DNA of 64,000 nt from Brevibacillus massiliensis (GTDB lineage Bacteria > Bacillota > Bacilli > Brevibacillales > Brevibacillaceae). Both the position numbers and the translations under genes were made by a program. The notes beneath the pieces are model-generated. The model saw only the letters and a list, made by a program, of their open reading frames with translations, was not told the DNA's origin and made no database searches. The stretch is from positions 203,869-267,868 of the forward strand of contig NZ_HE978540.1 in NCBI RefSeq assembly GCF_000311785.1, given 5' to 3'. The first letter of the stretch is position 1; each line of letters opens with the position of its first letter. Positions 17,786-26,420 of this stretch are shown here, piece by piece.

Positions 17786-19576
17786 TTATTGGCGGGCTGC
17801 CGCAGCGTTCCCGGCCGCCGCCGAACCCGCCGCCTCTTTGACGACGTCGTACCGGCGAGGACGCGGCTTGATATGGGAGAGGTCGACAGGCTCGTAGCGG
17901 AAAAGCGGCCCCTCCGGCGTGTAGATGGCAAGCGTTGTCTTCAGCCAGTTCTCGTCGTCGCGCTCCGGAAACTCCGGCTTGTAGTGGGCTCCCCTGCTTT
18001 CGTTGCGGTTCAGCGCCCCGAGTGTAATGACCCGGGCCAGCTCCAGCATGTTCCACAGCTGCCGGACGAATGTCACGGTCCGATTGCTGTAATGGGATGT
18101 GTCATCGAGGCCGATCCGCTGCCAGCGTTCCATCAGCTCCTGCAGCTTTTCGTCCGTCTTCTGCAGGCGGTCGTTGTACCGTACCACGGTTACGTTTTCT
18201 ACCATCCAATCGCTCATCTCCACGTGAAGCTGATACGGATTTTCGTATCCGTCCATGCGCGAGATGCGCTGCAGGTACTCCTCCTGCCGCTTTTGCTCGG
18301 CGGCCAGCAGGCTGGTGGGCAGGTCTTTGGCCGACTGCTTCAGGCCGGCCGCGTATTGGACAGCTTTTGGCCCCGCGACCATACCGCCGTAGATAGCGGA
18401 CACCAGCGAATTGGCGCCCAGCCGGTTAGCCCCGTGGTACTGGTACTCGCACTCGCCGCAGGCGAACAGGCCGGGGATGTTGGTCATCTGGTTGTAATCG
18501 ACCCACAGCCCGCCCATCGAATAGTGCATCGCGGGGAAGATTTTCATCGGCACCTTGCGCGGGTCGTCGCCGACGAACTTTTCGTAGATGCTGAGAATTC
18601 CGCCCAGCTTCTGTTCGAGCTGTGTCTTCGGGAGGTGGGACAGGTCGAGATACACCATGTTTTCCCCGTTCAGCCCCAGCTTGAGATCGACGCAGACGTG
18701 GAAGATCTCCCGCGTGGCGATGTCGCGCGGCACCAGATTGCCGTAGGCCGGGTACTTTTCCTCCAGAAAATACCACGGCTTCCCGTCCTTGTAGACCCAG
18801 ATTCGCCCTCCCTCGCCGCGTGCCGACTCGGACATCAGCCTGAGTTTGTCGTCGCCGGGAATGGCCGTCGGGTGAATCTGGATGAATTCCCCGTTGGCGT
18901 AGAGCACGCCCTGCTGATAGGCGATGCTGTGGGCGCTGCCCGTATTGATCAGCGAGTTGGTGCTCTTGCGGTAGATCATTCCGATGCCCCCGGTCGCCAA
19001 GATGACGGCATCGGCGGGAAACGCGCGAATTTCCATCGACTTCAAATCCTGGGCGACGATCCCTCGGCACACTCCCTCGTCGTCCTTGATCAGGGACAGC
19101 ATCTCCCAGTATTCGAACTTCTCCACCCGTCCTTCCGATTCGTACCGGCGCACCTGCTCATCCAGGGCGTAGAGGATCTGCTGTCCGGTCGTCGCCCCGG
19201 CAAACGCGGTACGGGAGTACTTGGCTCCGCCGAGACGGCGAAAGTCGATCAGTCCTTCCGGCGTCCGGTTGAACGGCACGCCCATGCGGTCCAGCAGGTA
19301 TATGATCTCCGGAGCCGCCTCGCACATCGCTTTGACAGGCGGCTGGTTGGCCAGGAAGTCTCCGCCGAAGATCGTATCGTCGAAGTGTTCCCAGGTGGAA
19401 TCGCCTTCTCCCTTGGTATTGACCGCTCCGTTGATCCCTCCCTGGGCACAGACGGAGTGCGAGCGGCGAACCGGCACGACGGAGAACAGCTTGACCGTGC
19501 CGCCCGCCTCGGCGATTTTGATCACGCTCATCAGCCCGGCCAGTCCGCCGCCGACGACGATGATGTTTTCATTCAT
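17786..19576 (-). CDS. sdhA: Succinate dehydrogenase/fumarate reductase flavoprotein subunit
   Basis: Flavoprotein of 596 residues. FAD-binding VVGGGLAGL (7-15). H40 in RRSHSVCAQGGI is the expected covalent FAD attachment site. Substrate-site HPTAIPG (H235) and R253 in MSESARGEGG are present, as is HYSMGGLWVD-like capping sequence. Length and motifs fit the Bacillus SdhA group. RBS GAGGGGGATCTGAA precedes ATG 19576. Embedded between sdhC and sdhB in the catabolic block. Confidence 0.95.
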   Translation of the reverse strand: MNENIIVVGGGLAGLMSVIKIAEAGGTVKLFSVVPVRRSHSVCAQGGINGAVNTKGEGDSTWEHFDDTIFGGDFLANQPPVKAMCEAAPEIIYLLDRMGVPFNRTPEGLIDFRRLGGAKYSRTAFAGATTGQQILYALDEQVRRYESEGRVEKFEYWEMLSLIKDDEGVCRGIVAQDLKSMEIRAFPADAVILATGGIGMIYRKSTNSLINTGSAHSIAYQQGVLYANGEFIQIHPTAIPGDDKLRLMSESARGEGGRIWVYKDGKPWYFLEEKYPAYGNLVPRDIATREIFHVCVDLKLGLNGENMVYLDLSHLPKTQLEQKLGGILSIYEKFVGDDPRKVPMKIFPAMHYSMGGLWVDYNQMTNIPGLFACGECEYQYHGANRLGANSLVSAIYGGMVAGPKAVQYAAGLKQSAKDLPTSLLAAEQKRQEEYLQRISRMDGYENPYQLHVEMSDWMVENVTVVRYNDRLQKTDEKLQELMERWQRIGLDDTSHYSNRTVTFVRQLWNMLELARVITLGALNRNESRGAHYKPEFPERDDENWLKTTLAIYTPEGPLFRYEPVDLSHIKPRPRRYDVVKEAAGSAAAGNAAAARQ

Positions 19577-19589
19577 TTCAGATCCCCCT

Positions 19590-20207
19590 CTACCAAAATG
19601 AAATCAGCGTGCCCAGACCGACTCCCGCCAGCACGAGGAACAGCGCGGCGCGTACGGCGGAAGAGATCCGCTGCATACGCGGTCCGGTGGTGATCCCCCA
19701 GGTAATCAGACCCGTCCACAACCCATTGGAAAAGTGGAAGGTCGTAGAGATCACGCCCAGCACGTAAAAGCCGAAGACCACCGGCTGCTGCAGATGAGCC
19801 TGCACCGCCTCGTAATTGACCGGCGTTCCCAGAAACAAGCTGGACAGGCGGAAGGCCCAGAGGTGGTACAGGACAAATACCAGCGTGACCAGCCCGCTCA
19901 CCCGCTGCGCGTAAAACAGCCAGTTTTGCCGATAGGAGTAGCGGTACGGGTTGTTCTTCGCCATCGTTCCGATGTAAATCCCGTAGCCGGCGTGGTACAA
20001 CAGCGGCAGGGCAATCAACAGGATCTCGATCACCGGCAAAAAGGGAATGCCCAAGAGCGCCTCCACCTGCCGGTCGTACGCCTCTTTTCCCAACATGGCG
20101 ACGGCATTGGAGTACAGGTGCTCCAGCAAAAACAGGCCAAGCGGCACCAGGCCGGCCAGGGAATGGAGCCTCCCCAGCAAAAATCGTCGGCTGGACAATT
20201 CGCTCAC
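19590..20207 (-). CDS. sdhC: Succinate dehydrogenase cytochrome b558 subunit
   Basis: Membrane anchor of 205 residues with five hydrophobic segments. It holds the haem-ligand histidines expected of the Bacillus b558 family (RLHSLAGLVP, FLLEHLYSN, YHAGYGIYIG, VLYHLWAFRL, TFHFSNGLWTG). It passes electrons from SdhB to menaquinone. The GTG start at 20207 overlaps the MmgE/PrpD stop (GTGA), so the two are translationally coupled. Confidence 0.92.
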   Translation of the reverse strand: MSELSSRRFLLGRLHSLAGLVPLGLFLLEHLYSNAVAMLGKEAYDRQVEALLGIPFLPVIEILLIALPLLYHAGYGIYIGTMAKNNPYRYSYRQNWLFYAQRVSGLVTLVFVLYHLWAFRLSSLFLGTPVNYEAVQAHLQQPVVFGFYVLGVISTTFHFSNGLWTGLITWGITTGPRMQRISSAVRAALFLVLAGVGLGTLISFW

Positions 20208-21556
20208 GACACCCGACTCCCTTCATTCCAGAACTGGGTCAAGTCAGATACTTCCTCCAGCCCCAGGACAAGGTCGACGTAACGCTGCCTCGCTTCCTTT
20301 GGCAGATGGGCAGACAGGAGGTGAAACTTTTCCGTCAACTCGGCTGCTGTCACGGCGTTTTCGGGATCGCCCTTCGGGTAGTCGGCGACAAGCTGCAGCG
20401 TCTCGCCCTGCACCGTCTCCACTTCCATCGAGGAGCCCCAGCGGTCGGGATACGCCGCGTCGACAGCGGGATCGAGCGCAAGCTCCACCCGCTCCATCAG
20501 CGAGCGAACGGCCGGATCGTGCAGCATCTCCTCGGAAAAGTCGGCCAATCCGGCCCTGCCTTTGACCAGGGCGAGCGCGACGCAGAACTGCAGGCTGAAC
20601 TTCGCCGCATAGACCGTCTGCGGGTCGGGATTGTCGGTGATCGCCAGGACGGATTGGTAGCCCCCGACACGTATCCGCCGCACCTCCTGCGGCCCAATTC
20701 CGCGCTCGCGGCGCAGCTTCAGGGCGAGGTCGACCGCCGGATGGGTGTGGCGGCACGAAGCGTGAATTTTAAAAGAATTTTCCGTAATTTTAAAAGAACT
20801 GCCAAGCCCGTCAACGATCCGCGTCTCGTCGCAGGACTCCGTCATCGCCCGGAAAAAGCCCCGCTCCCCTTCGAGGATCCTGGACGGTCCGGTAAAACCC
20901 TTCTTCGCCAAGAGGGCGGCCAAGAGTCCGTTCATCGCCGCCTTGCCGGTGTGCAGCTGCTTGGACATCGCGCCGTCGACGATGAACTCCCACAAGCCTG
21001 CCGCCTGTGTACCCGCGTTGCCAAGGGCGTGGACGATTTGCTGTTCATCCAGCTCCAGCAGCTTGGCTGCAGCCGCGGCCGCGCCAAACGTACCGCAGGT
21101 GGCGGTGTTGTGCCAGTAGCGGTAATGGGACGGGCTGACCGCTTCGCCGATGCGAAAACAGACATCGTAGCCGATCGCAACCGCGGTGATCAGGTCTTTT
21201 CCGCTTTTCCGCTTCCATTCGGCAACAGCCAGCGCCGCCGGAATGACCACGGTAGCAGCGTGGATGATTGACGCTTTGTGGATGTCGTCCAGCTCTACGA
21301 CGTGGGAGGCCGCTCCATTGACGAGGGCGGCGTGCGTGACCGAGGAGACGCCGCCGGTGACCAGTGTCGCCTGGCTGCTGCCGCCCAGTTCTTTTGCCAG
21401 CTCATCGATCATCCGCACCGGCAGTGCGGCCGTGCCGGCCAGCGCTGAACCGAGCCAATCCAGAATACACAGCTTGGTGAACGCCGCCACTTCGTCCGGA
21501 AGGTCCGCGTAGCGGGTCCTGACGATAAAATCAGCCAATTGTCTGCTGTGGGACAT
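20204..21556 (-). CDS. MmgE/PrpD family protein
   Basis: Protein of 450 residues in the MmgE/PrpD family (2-methylcitrate dehydratase, cis-aconitate decarboxylase and relatives). Landmarks are FTKLCILDWLGSALAG near 30, the active-site segment LVNGAASHVVELDD near 82, and the conserved FKIHASCRHTHPAVD near 275. ATG 21556 follows GGAGGCGAAGTAAC and lies directly after sucD. An upstream ATG at 21586 lies inside sucD. An MmgE/PrpD gene also accompanies the itaconate genes of Pseudomonas aeruginosa (recalled, PA0878-PA0886 region), which supports a C5-dicarboxylate role. Reaction not known here. Confidence 0.88.
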   Translation of the reverse strand: MSHSRQLADFIVRTRYADLPDEVAAFTKLCILDWLGSALAGTAALPVRMIDELAKELGGSSQATLVTGGVSSVTHAALVNGAASHVVELDDIHKASIIHAATVVIPAALAVAEWKRKSGKDLITAVAIGYDVCFRIGEAVSPSHYRYWHNTATCGTFGAAAAAAKLLELDEQQIVHALGNAGTQAAGLWEFIVDGAMSKQLHTGKAAMNGLLAALLAKKGFTGPSRILEGERGFFRAMTESCDETRIVDGLGSSFKITENSFKIHASCRHTHPAVDLALKLRRERGIGPQEVRRIRVGGYQSVLAITDNPDPQTVYAAKFSLQFCVALALVKGRAGLADFSEEMLHDPAVRSLMERVELALDPAVDAAYPDRWGSSMEVETVQGETLQLVADYPKGDPENAVTAAELTEKFHLLSAHLPKEARQRYVDLVLGLEEVSDLTQFWNEGSRVS

Positions 21557-21557
21557 G

Positions 21558-22469
21558 TTACTTCGCCTCCTTTGCGGCGAGCACATGCTGCAGCACTTCT
21601 ATCAGCTCATCGTAGCGGTCGACCACATGGGCGCCCGCTTCGCGCAGCCTGGCCGCTTTGCCCGAGGGCCGCCCGACCGAGCCTGAGATGAGCGCTCCGG
21701 CGTGGCCGAAGATGGTTCCCTCCGGCATCTGCTCCGTAAACCGCCCGGCGATGTACGAGATCAGCGGCTTGGTGAAACCGCCGTTTTTGACAAAGTCGGC
21801 TGCCTGCTCCTCGAACATCGTACCCGGCTCGGAAAAAGTGACGACCGCATGCGTATCGGGATCGAGTTCAAACAATTCCAGCAAATCGCGAATCGTCGTG
21901 CCGATCAAGGCGTCGCCGCCAATCCCTACGCTGGTGCTGACGCCAAATCCGGCCCGTTTGACCATCCACGATGTCTCCGCGGTCATCCCTCCGCTGCGGG
22001 AGATGACGCCGACATGTCCCGGGACAAAACAGCGCTCCGGATTGTCGCCGCCGATCGAGCCCAACTTCACCCGGTCGTTCGGGTTGATTAACCCTACCGT
22101 ATTGGGACCGATGATTCGAACGTCGTGCAGCTTGGCCAGGTGCAGCATCTTGACCGTATCAAGCTGGGGGATGTTTTCCGTCGTCACCACGATCACCTTG
22201 ATGCCGTTGTCGATCGCTTCCCGCACGGCATCCAGCGCAAAGGCCGGCGGAACGACGATCAGACTGGTGTTGACCTGATGTGCTTCCACAGCTTCCCGCA
22301 CGGTGTTGTAGACGGGTACGCCATGCACGTCCTGCCCTTTTTTTCCGGGTGTCACCCCTGCCAATACCTTGGTGCCGTACTGAAGCGTATGCTGCGTCAC
22401 CATCGACGCTTCCCTTCCCGTTATCCCCTGGATGACGATGCGGGAGTCCTGCCCAATCAAGATAGCCAT
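21558..22469 (-). CDS. Succinyl-CoA ligase alpha-like subunit (dicarboxylate-CoA ligase)
   Basis: ADP-forming acyl-CoA ligase alpha subunit, 303 residues. CoA-binding Rossmann start IVIQGITGREASMV (11-24), GVTPGKKGQ (38-46) and the phosphohistidine H256 in FGHAGALISG are intact. Related enzymes ligate succinate, malate or, in animals, itaconate to CoA. It pairs with the divergent beta subunit 25 bases upstream. Because the beta subunit departs from normal SucC in the region that meets this chain, a housekeeping succinate role is doubtful. I leave the symbol empty for that reason. Confidence 0.85.
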   Translation of the reverse strand: MAILIGQDSRIVIQGITGREASMVTQHTLQYGTKVLAGVTPGKKGQDVHGVPVYNTVREAVEAHQVNTSLIVVPPAFALDAVREAIDNGIKVIVVTTENIPQLDTVKMLHLAKLHDVRIIGPNTVGLINPNDRVKLGSIGGDNPERCFVPGHVGVISRSGGMTAETSWMVKRAGFGVSTSVGIGGDALIGTTIRDLLELFELDPDTHAVVTFSEPGTMFEEQAADFVKNGGFTKPLISYIAGRFTEQMPEGTIFGHAGALISGSVGRPSGKAARLREAGAHVVDRYDELIEVLQHVLAAKEAK

Positions 22470-22494
22470 GCTTTTTCCTCCTCTCTTGTCTCCG

Positions 22495-23712
22495 TCAGTA
22501 CAAATCCGGATAAGCGGAGCGCATCCGCTGAAGCATCGTTGCCGCCGCCTCGCAGATCGTCACGTCCTCTCCGTAGTACTCCACGCCCGCTTCTGTGAAG
22601 ATCTGTTTGCCCAATGTGTCATTGACTCCCGCCTCGCGGACGACCACCGGAAAAGTCTTGGGATCGACGCCCATCTCGGCGAGCGCCCGGACGATCCCCT
22701 TGGCCATCACATCGATCTGCGTGTTGTTGGTGATGTTGTGGGCGACAAACAGCCCTTTGACCCCGGGCTTGGAGAGAATTCCTCTGGTCAAGCCGTACAC
22801 TTTTTCCTCGGATGGATTGCCGCCCGTTTCCGTGTAGTTGGCCGGACGTCCGCCCAGATCGACCAGCGCGTCAAAGCTGAGCAGGCTGCCCCCGCCGCCG
22901 CCGCACATAAAGCCGATCTCTCCGCCGTCCATCTCTGTGTAGCGGGCAGTTCCGCGGTAGTCGGCGTCGTTGACGGCGATTATCTGCCGCTCCAGCTCCG
23001 TCAGCGGACGCCACGCCCGCTCGCTGCCTACCTCCACCTTCCCTTCCAGCTCCTTCTGGCGGAACATCGCCGAGTCGTCGACCGCCATCACCGTGGCCGC
23101 CGCCATCAGCTCTCCCGCTTTGGTGATGACCAGCGGATTGACTTCCAGCAGGTAGCAGTCGTAGCGCAAAAACGCTTCGTACAGCTTGCCTGTGACCTCG
23201 CCCGCCCGCAGCAGCAGCCTGTCATCCAGGCCGAGACGGCTCCAGATTTCTTTCGTTTTGTATCCGGCCAATCCGTACAGCGGGTCGACGTGCTCGATGA
23301 CCACCTTGTCCGGGTGCTCTGCGGCAAGCGTTTCGATCTCCACACCGCCCTCGGTTGAAGCGATGATGACGGGCATTTGCCTGTTTTTGTCGATCGTGAT
23401 GGAAATGTACAGTTCCTTGGCAATCTCCAATTTTTCTTCGACCAGGATCTGCTCGACAGGAAAGTGGCTGACCGTCATATTGAGCAGTATTTGCGCCTGC
23501 TCCCTGGCTTCCTCAGCCGTGTCGGCAAATTTGACCGCCCCCGCCTTGCCCCTTTTTCCGACCGGTACCAGCGCCTTCAGCACAACCGGTTTGCCAAGCT
23601 GTTCACAGAGCTTGGCTGCCTGCTCAGACGTCCCGGCCACCCCGTTTTTCGGCACGGGCACGCCCGCCTGCCCGATCAACTGCTTGCTGTGATGCTCCAA
23701 AATTTTTCCCAC
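22495..23712 (-). CDS. Divergent succinyl-CoA ligase beta-like subunit (ATP-grasp)
   Basis: ATP-grasp subunit, 405 residues from GTG 23712, which has GGAGGGG at 5 bases. A longer in-frame reading to 23793 would translate the operator and is rejected. The N-terminal ATP-grasp domain includes KPVVLKALVPVGKRGKAG and LEVNPLVI near residue 195. The C-terminal domain has FMCGGGGGSLLSFDALVDLGG where ordinary SucC reads GLVNGAGLAMATMD, and ETGGNPSEEKVYG where it reads DVGGGA. This departure suggests a different carboxylate (malate, citramalate, itaconate). First gene of the long operon driven from the promoter at 23749-23777. Confidence 0.82.
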   Translation of the reverse strand: MGKILEHHSKQLIGQAGVPVPKNGVAGTSEQAAKLCEQLGKPVVLKALVPVGKRGKAGAVKFADTAEEAREQAQILLNMTVSHFPVEQILVEEKLEIAKELYISITIDKNRQMPVIIASTEGGVEIETLAAEHPDKVVIEHVDPLYGLAGYKTKEIWSRLGLDDRLLLRAGEVTGKLYEAFLRYDCYLLEVNPLVITKAGELMAAATVMAVDDSAMFRQKELEGKVEVGSERAWRPLTELERQIIAVNDADYRGTARYTEMDGGEIGFMCGGGGGSLLSFDALVDLGGRPANYTETGGNPSEEKVYGLTRGILSKPGVKGLFVAHNITNNTQIDVMAKGIVRALAEMGVDPKTFPVVVREAGVNDTLGKQIFTEAGVEYYGEDVTICEAAATMLQRMRSAYPDLY

Positions 23713-23748
23713 TTGGGCCCCTCCTCTTCTCTCTGTCGATACGGATAC

Positions 23749-23777
23749 AGGATATTGGATCCAATTATGTGCAGCAA
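23749..23777 (-). promoter_or_regulatory. Promoter and GntR-type operator A (ligase-sdh-fumarase-lyase operon)
   Basis: Minus-strand -35 TTGCTG (23777-23772), 17-base spacer, -10 TATCCT (23754-23749). The perfect palindrome ATTGGATCCAAT (23754-23765) sits in the spacer and touches the -10. The wider box GGATATTGGATCCAAT recurs at two other promoters of the block. It would be occluded by a dimeric repressor. Leader to GTG 23712 is about 30 bases. Confidence 0.72.
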
Positions 23778-23789
23778 AGGACTGATTAC

Positions 23790-24482
23790 TCAATCCCTAC
23801 GCTTTTTTTCACTGCTTAATTCCTGATGAATCAAATGTTCTTTAAACGCCTCACCTGTTCGCATGATGTGTTTGCGGATGACCTCAGACAGACGCCCCGC
23901 GTCACCTGCTTCGATCAACTGGAGCATTTCCCTGTGTTCGTTCAAGGAGCGCTCCATCTGACCGGGCAGCATGCCGGGCGTATGCGGCGGAAAGCCGTGC
24001 CACAGCATCTCCAAAATCATATTTGCCCGCCGCCAGTGACAGCCTTTTCGCAGCAGGCGGTGAAACTCCGCATTTTTGGCGATGAACTGCTCCGCGTTCC
24101 CATTCCCTGCGGCCGTTTCCATCTCTTTGTTCAACTGATGCAGCATTTGCTTGTCTTCGCTGCTCAGATTAGCCAGAAAACGCTCGGCTACGGCTGCTTC
24201 CAGGACAGATCGCAAATAGTAAATCTCTTCAATGTCGTCGGCGGTTACCTGCGTCACAATCGCCCCTTTATGCGGTTCCAGCGTGACCAGACCTTCTTTT
24301 TCCAACTGGCGCAGCGCCTCCCGAATCGGCATTCGACTGACACCCATGGCCTCTGCCAGCTCTTCCTGAACGAGCCGTTCTCCCGGCTGAAACTCCCGCT
24401 GCAAGATCGCCTCCCGCAGACGGGACACTACGCGCTCAAGCAGGGTGGAACGGTCATCTAATCGCAAGCGGCTTCGATTCAT
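23790..24482 (-). CDS. GntR/FadR-family (FCD) transcriptional regulator
   Basis: Regulator of 230 residues. The N-terminal winged helix covers about residues 10-75 (LREAILQREFQPGERLVQEELAEAMGVS... and IREALRQLEKEGLV). The C-terminal all-helical FCD domain has metal/ligand positions in the pattern E(F)HRLL, ...HREML and ...RKHI (about residues 125-215). FCD members commonly sense organic acids and repress their catabolic genes. It sits between the TRAP genes and the CoA-ligase operon, and three matching dyads lie at the promoters of this block. ATG 24482 is preceded by AGGAGATG at 8 bases. Confidence 0.9.
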   Translation of the reverse strand: MNRSRLRLDDRSTLLERVVSRLREAILQREFQPGERLVQEELAEAMGVSRMPIREALRQLEKEGLVTLEPHKGAIVTQVTADDIEEIYYLRSVLEAAVAERFLANLSSEDKQMLHQLNKEMETAAGNGNAEQFIAKNAEFHRLLRKGCHWRRANMILEMLWHGFPPHTPGMLPGQMERSLNEHREMLQLIEAGDAGRLSEVIRKHIMRTGEAFKEHLIHQELSSEKKRRD

Positions 24483-24576
24483 GGGTGCATCATCTCCTGA
24501 ACATCGGGTTCTCAACTTCTTGTGGTTTCATCTCCCACCATTGTTGCAGAATCGGCTGCCGCAAGTCAATTGCCAC

Positions 24577-25851
24577 TTACCTTGACATTTGCACCGGCAG
24601 CCAGAGCGACAATTCCGGCCAGACGACGATGATCACCAGCACGACGATCATCAGGCCGATAAACGGCATGACGCCCTTGACCACCTCTTCCAGCTTTGCC
24701 CGCGAGATGCCGCTGACCACAAACAGGTTCAATCCGACAGGCGGCGTAATCATCCCCAATTCCATGTTTACCGTCATGATGATCGCAAAGTGGATGACGT
24801 CAATGCCCAGCAGTTTCAGGATCGGCAGGAAGATCGGCAGGGTGATCAGGATAATCGACGTGGGCTCCAGGAACATGCCCATGATGAAGAACAGGATGTT
24901 GGACGCGATCAAAAACGTCCATTTATTTATATCGCCTTCCATAATCCAACTGGCGATATTCTGCGGCACCTGTTGATTTGTCAGATACAGACCGAACACG
25001 GTAGCGCCGGCGATGATAAAGAAGATCATCGAACTGGTGTTGACCGTCTCCCGCAAAATGGTACGGGTGTCCTTCCACGTAATCTGGCGGTAGACGAACA
25101 CGGCGACCAACAGCGAGTAGACACAAGCTACGACAGAGGCCTCCGTCGGCGTCACCACCCCGAGGTAGATCGAGCCCAGGATCAAAAACGGCAGGAAGGC
25201 GGCCGGCAGCGCCTTTACACTAAGCTTGATCCGCTCGTTCCAGTCTGTCTTGGGCAGACGTCCGAAATTTTTCACTTTGGCATAGATGATCGCGACGACG
25301 ACCAGTACAGCGGTCAAGAACAGCCCGGGTAAAAAGCCCGCCATAAACAGTTTGCCGATCGACTCCTCCGCGACTGTTCCGTACACGATGAGCGGGATCG
25401 ACGGCGGGATGAGAATCCCCAGCGTACCGGAGGCGGCCACCAGCCCCATCGCGTAGCGCTTGCTGTACCCGGCCTCCACCATTCCCGGGATCATGATCGC
25501 CCCTACAGCCGCAGCGGTAGCCGGACTTGATCCGGAGATCGCCGCAAACACCGCACAGGCGAGAATCGTGACCACTGACAATCCGCCGGCATAATGGCCC
25601 ACCCAGGCCCGCAGCGCTTCGATCAGCGCCTTGGAGATTCCGCCGCGGGCCATCAATACGCCGGCGAGGATAAATCCGGGAATCGCCATCAGCGTGGCGA
25701 CGTTCAGGGAGGAGAAGATTTTTTGCGGCAGTACATCCAGGTTGAACCCGCTGTCAAGGAGCGCCAGCGAAGCCGATACCACCAGCGAGATGGCCACGGG
25801 AACGCGAAGCAGGAGCAGCACGAAGAAGACGAGAAAGACTATCCATTCCAC
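24577..25851 (-). CDS. dctM: TRAP transporter large membrane subunit DctM
   Basis: Twelve-segment ion-coupled translocation subunit, 424 residues. Landmarks are IPGFILAGVLMARGGIS near 58, SGSSPATAAAVGAIMIPGM near 106, LGILIPPSIPLIVYG near 140 and ITPPVGLNLFVVSGI near 370. It overlaps dctQ by 13 bases. With DctP and DctQ it imports carboxylates, using an ion gradient rather than ATP. The gene set around it points to a C4 or C5 dicarboxylate. Confidence 0.95.
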   Translation of the reverse strand: MEWIVFLVFFVLLLLRVPVAISLVVSASLALLDSGFNLDVLPQKIFSSLNVATLMAIPGFILAGVLMARGGISKALIEALRAWVGHYAGGLSVVTILACAVFAAISGSSPATAAAVGAIMIPGMVEAGYSKRYAMGLVAASGTLGILIPPSIPLIVYGTVAEESIGKLFMAGFLPGLFLTAVLVVVAIIYAKVKNFGRLPKTDWNERIKLSVKALPAAFLPFLILGSIYLGVVTPTEASVVACVYSLLVAVFVYRQITWKDTRTILRETVNTSSMIFFIIAGATVFGLYLTNQQVPQNIASWIMEGDINKWTFLIASNILFFIMGMFLEPTSIILITLPIFLPILKLLGIDVIHFAIIMTVNMELGMITPPVGLNLFVVSGISRAKLEEVVKGVMPFIGLMIVVLVIIVVWPELSLWLPVQMSR

Positions 25852-26330
25852 TCGGCCTTCACCTCTTTTTTCAAACTGGACAGCAGGTTGTCAATGAAGC
25901 GGAATCCCAACATCAGTCCGCTGAGCGGGATGACGAGATAGACGATCCAGAGGTAGATCCCCACATCCGTCGACTTTTGCTGTGTCACCCAGTAAAGCGA
26001 CAGCAGCTTGCCGCCGAAAAAGATAAAGAAAATACAGAACAAGACGCCCAGTGCGTTGGAAAACACGTTAAACACCTTTTGGAAAAAGGGGGGAACACGG
26101 TCGAACAAGATGTCTACCTGAATGTGATGCCCTTCCCGCAGCGCTACCCCAAGGCCTGTCAGCGTTCCCCAAACGATGCAGTAGGTAGAGATCTCATCCA
26201 CCCATGCTTTCGGGTTGTTGAATACGTAGCGGCAGACCACTCCGTAAAAGATCAGGAACACGCCGACAGCGATTAGCGTCCCAGCGAAGTAATCCTCAAA
26301 TGCGGCATATCTTTCCCGCCATTTTTCCAT
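25839..26330 (-). CDS. dctQ: TRAP transporter small membrane subunit DctQ
   Basis: Four-segment small subunit of 163 residues, with LIAVGVFLIFYGVVCRYVFNNPKAWVDEIS and the family phrase WGTLTGLGVALREGHHIQVDIL near residues 55-75. It joins DctM in the membrane complex; the two genes overlap by 13 bases. A 9-bp hairpin separates it from dctP. Confidence 0.93.
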   Translation of the reverse strand: MEKWRERYAAFEDYFAGTLIAVGVFLIFYGVVCRYVFNNPKAWVDEISTYCIVWGTLTGLGVALREGHHIQVDILFDRVPPFFQKVFNVFSNALGVLFCIFFIFFGGKLLSLYWVTQQKSTDVGIYLWIVYLVIPLSGLMLGFRFIDNLLSSLKKEVKAEWNG

Positions 26331-26362
26331 CGATCCACTCTCCTTGTTTAGATGATTGCAGG

Positions 26363-26392
26363 AGAGGCACCATCCCCAAGGAAGGTGCCTCT
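26363..26392 (-). promoter_or_regulatory. Intercistronic hairpin between dctP and dctQ
   Basis: Perfect 9-bp stem AGAGGCACC / GGTGCCTCT with a 12-base loop and no U-run. In TRAP operons the binding protein is needed in excess, and such a hairpin could stabilise the dctP message or attenuate readthrough. Confidence 0.55.
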
Positions 26393-26420
26393 AACGTTCC
26401 AGCGGAGCAGTCGTCGTCCT

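Noticed and set aside
23713-23793. Longer start for the CoA-ligase beta gene (first residues with NWIQYP)
   Set aside because: It would translate the -10 and operator; GTG 23712 has a well-spaced GGAGGGG.
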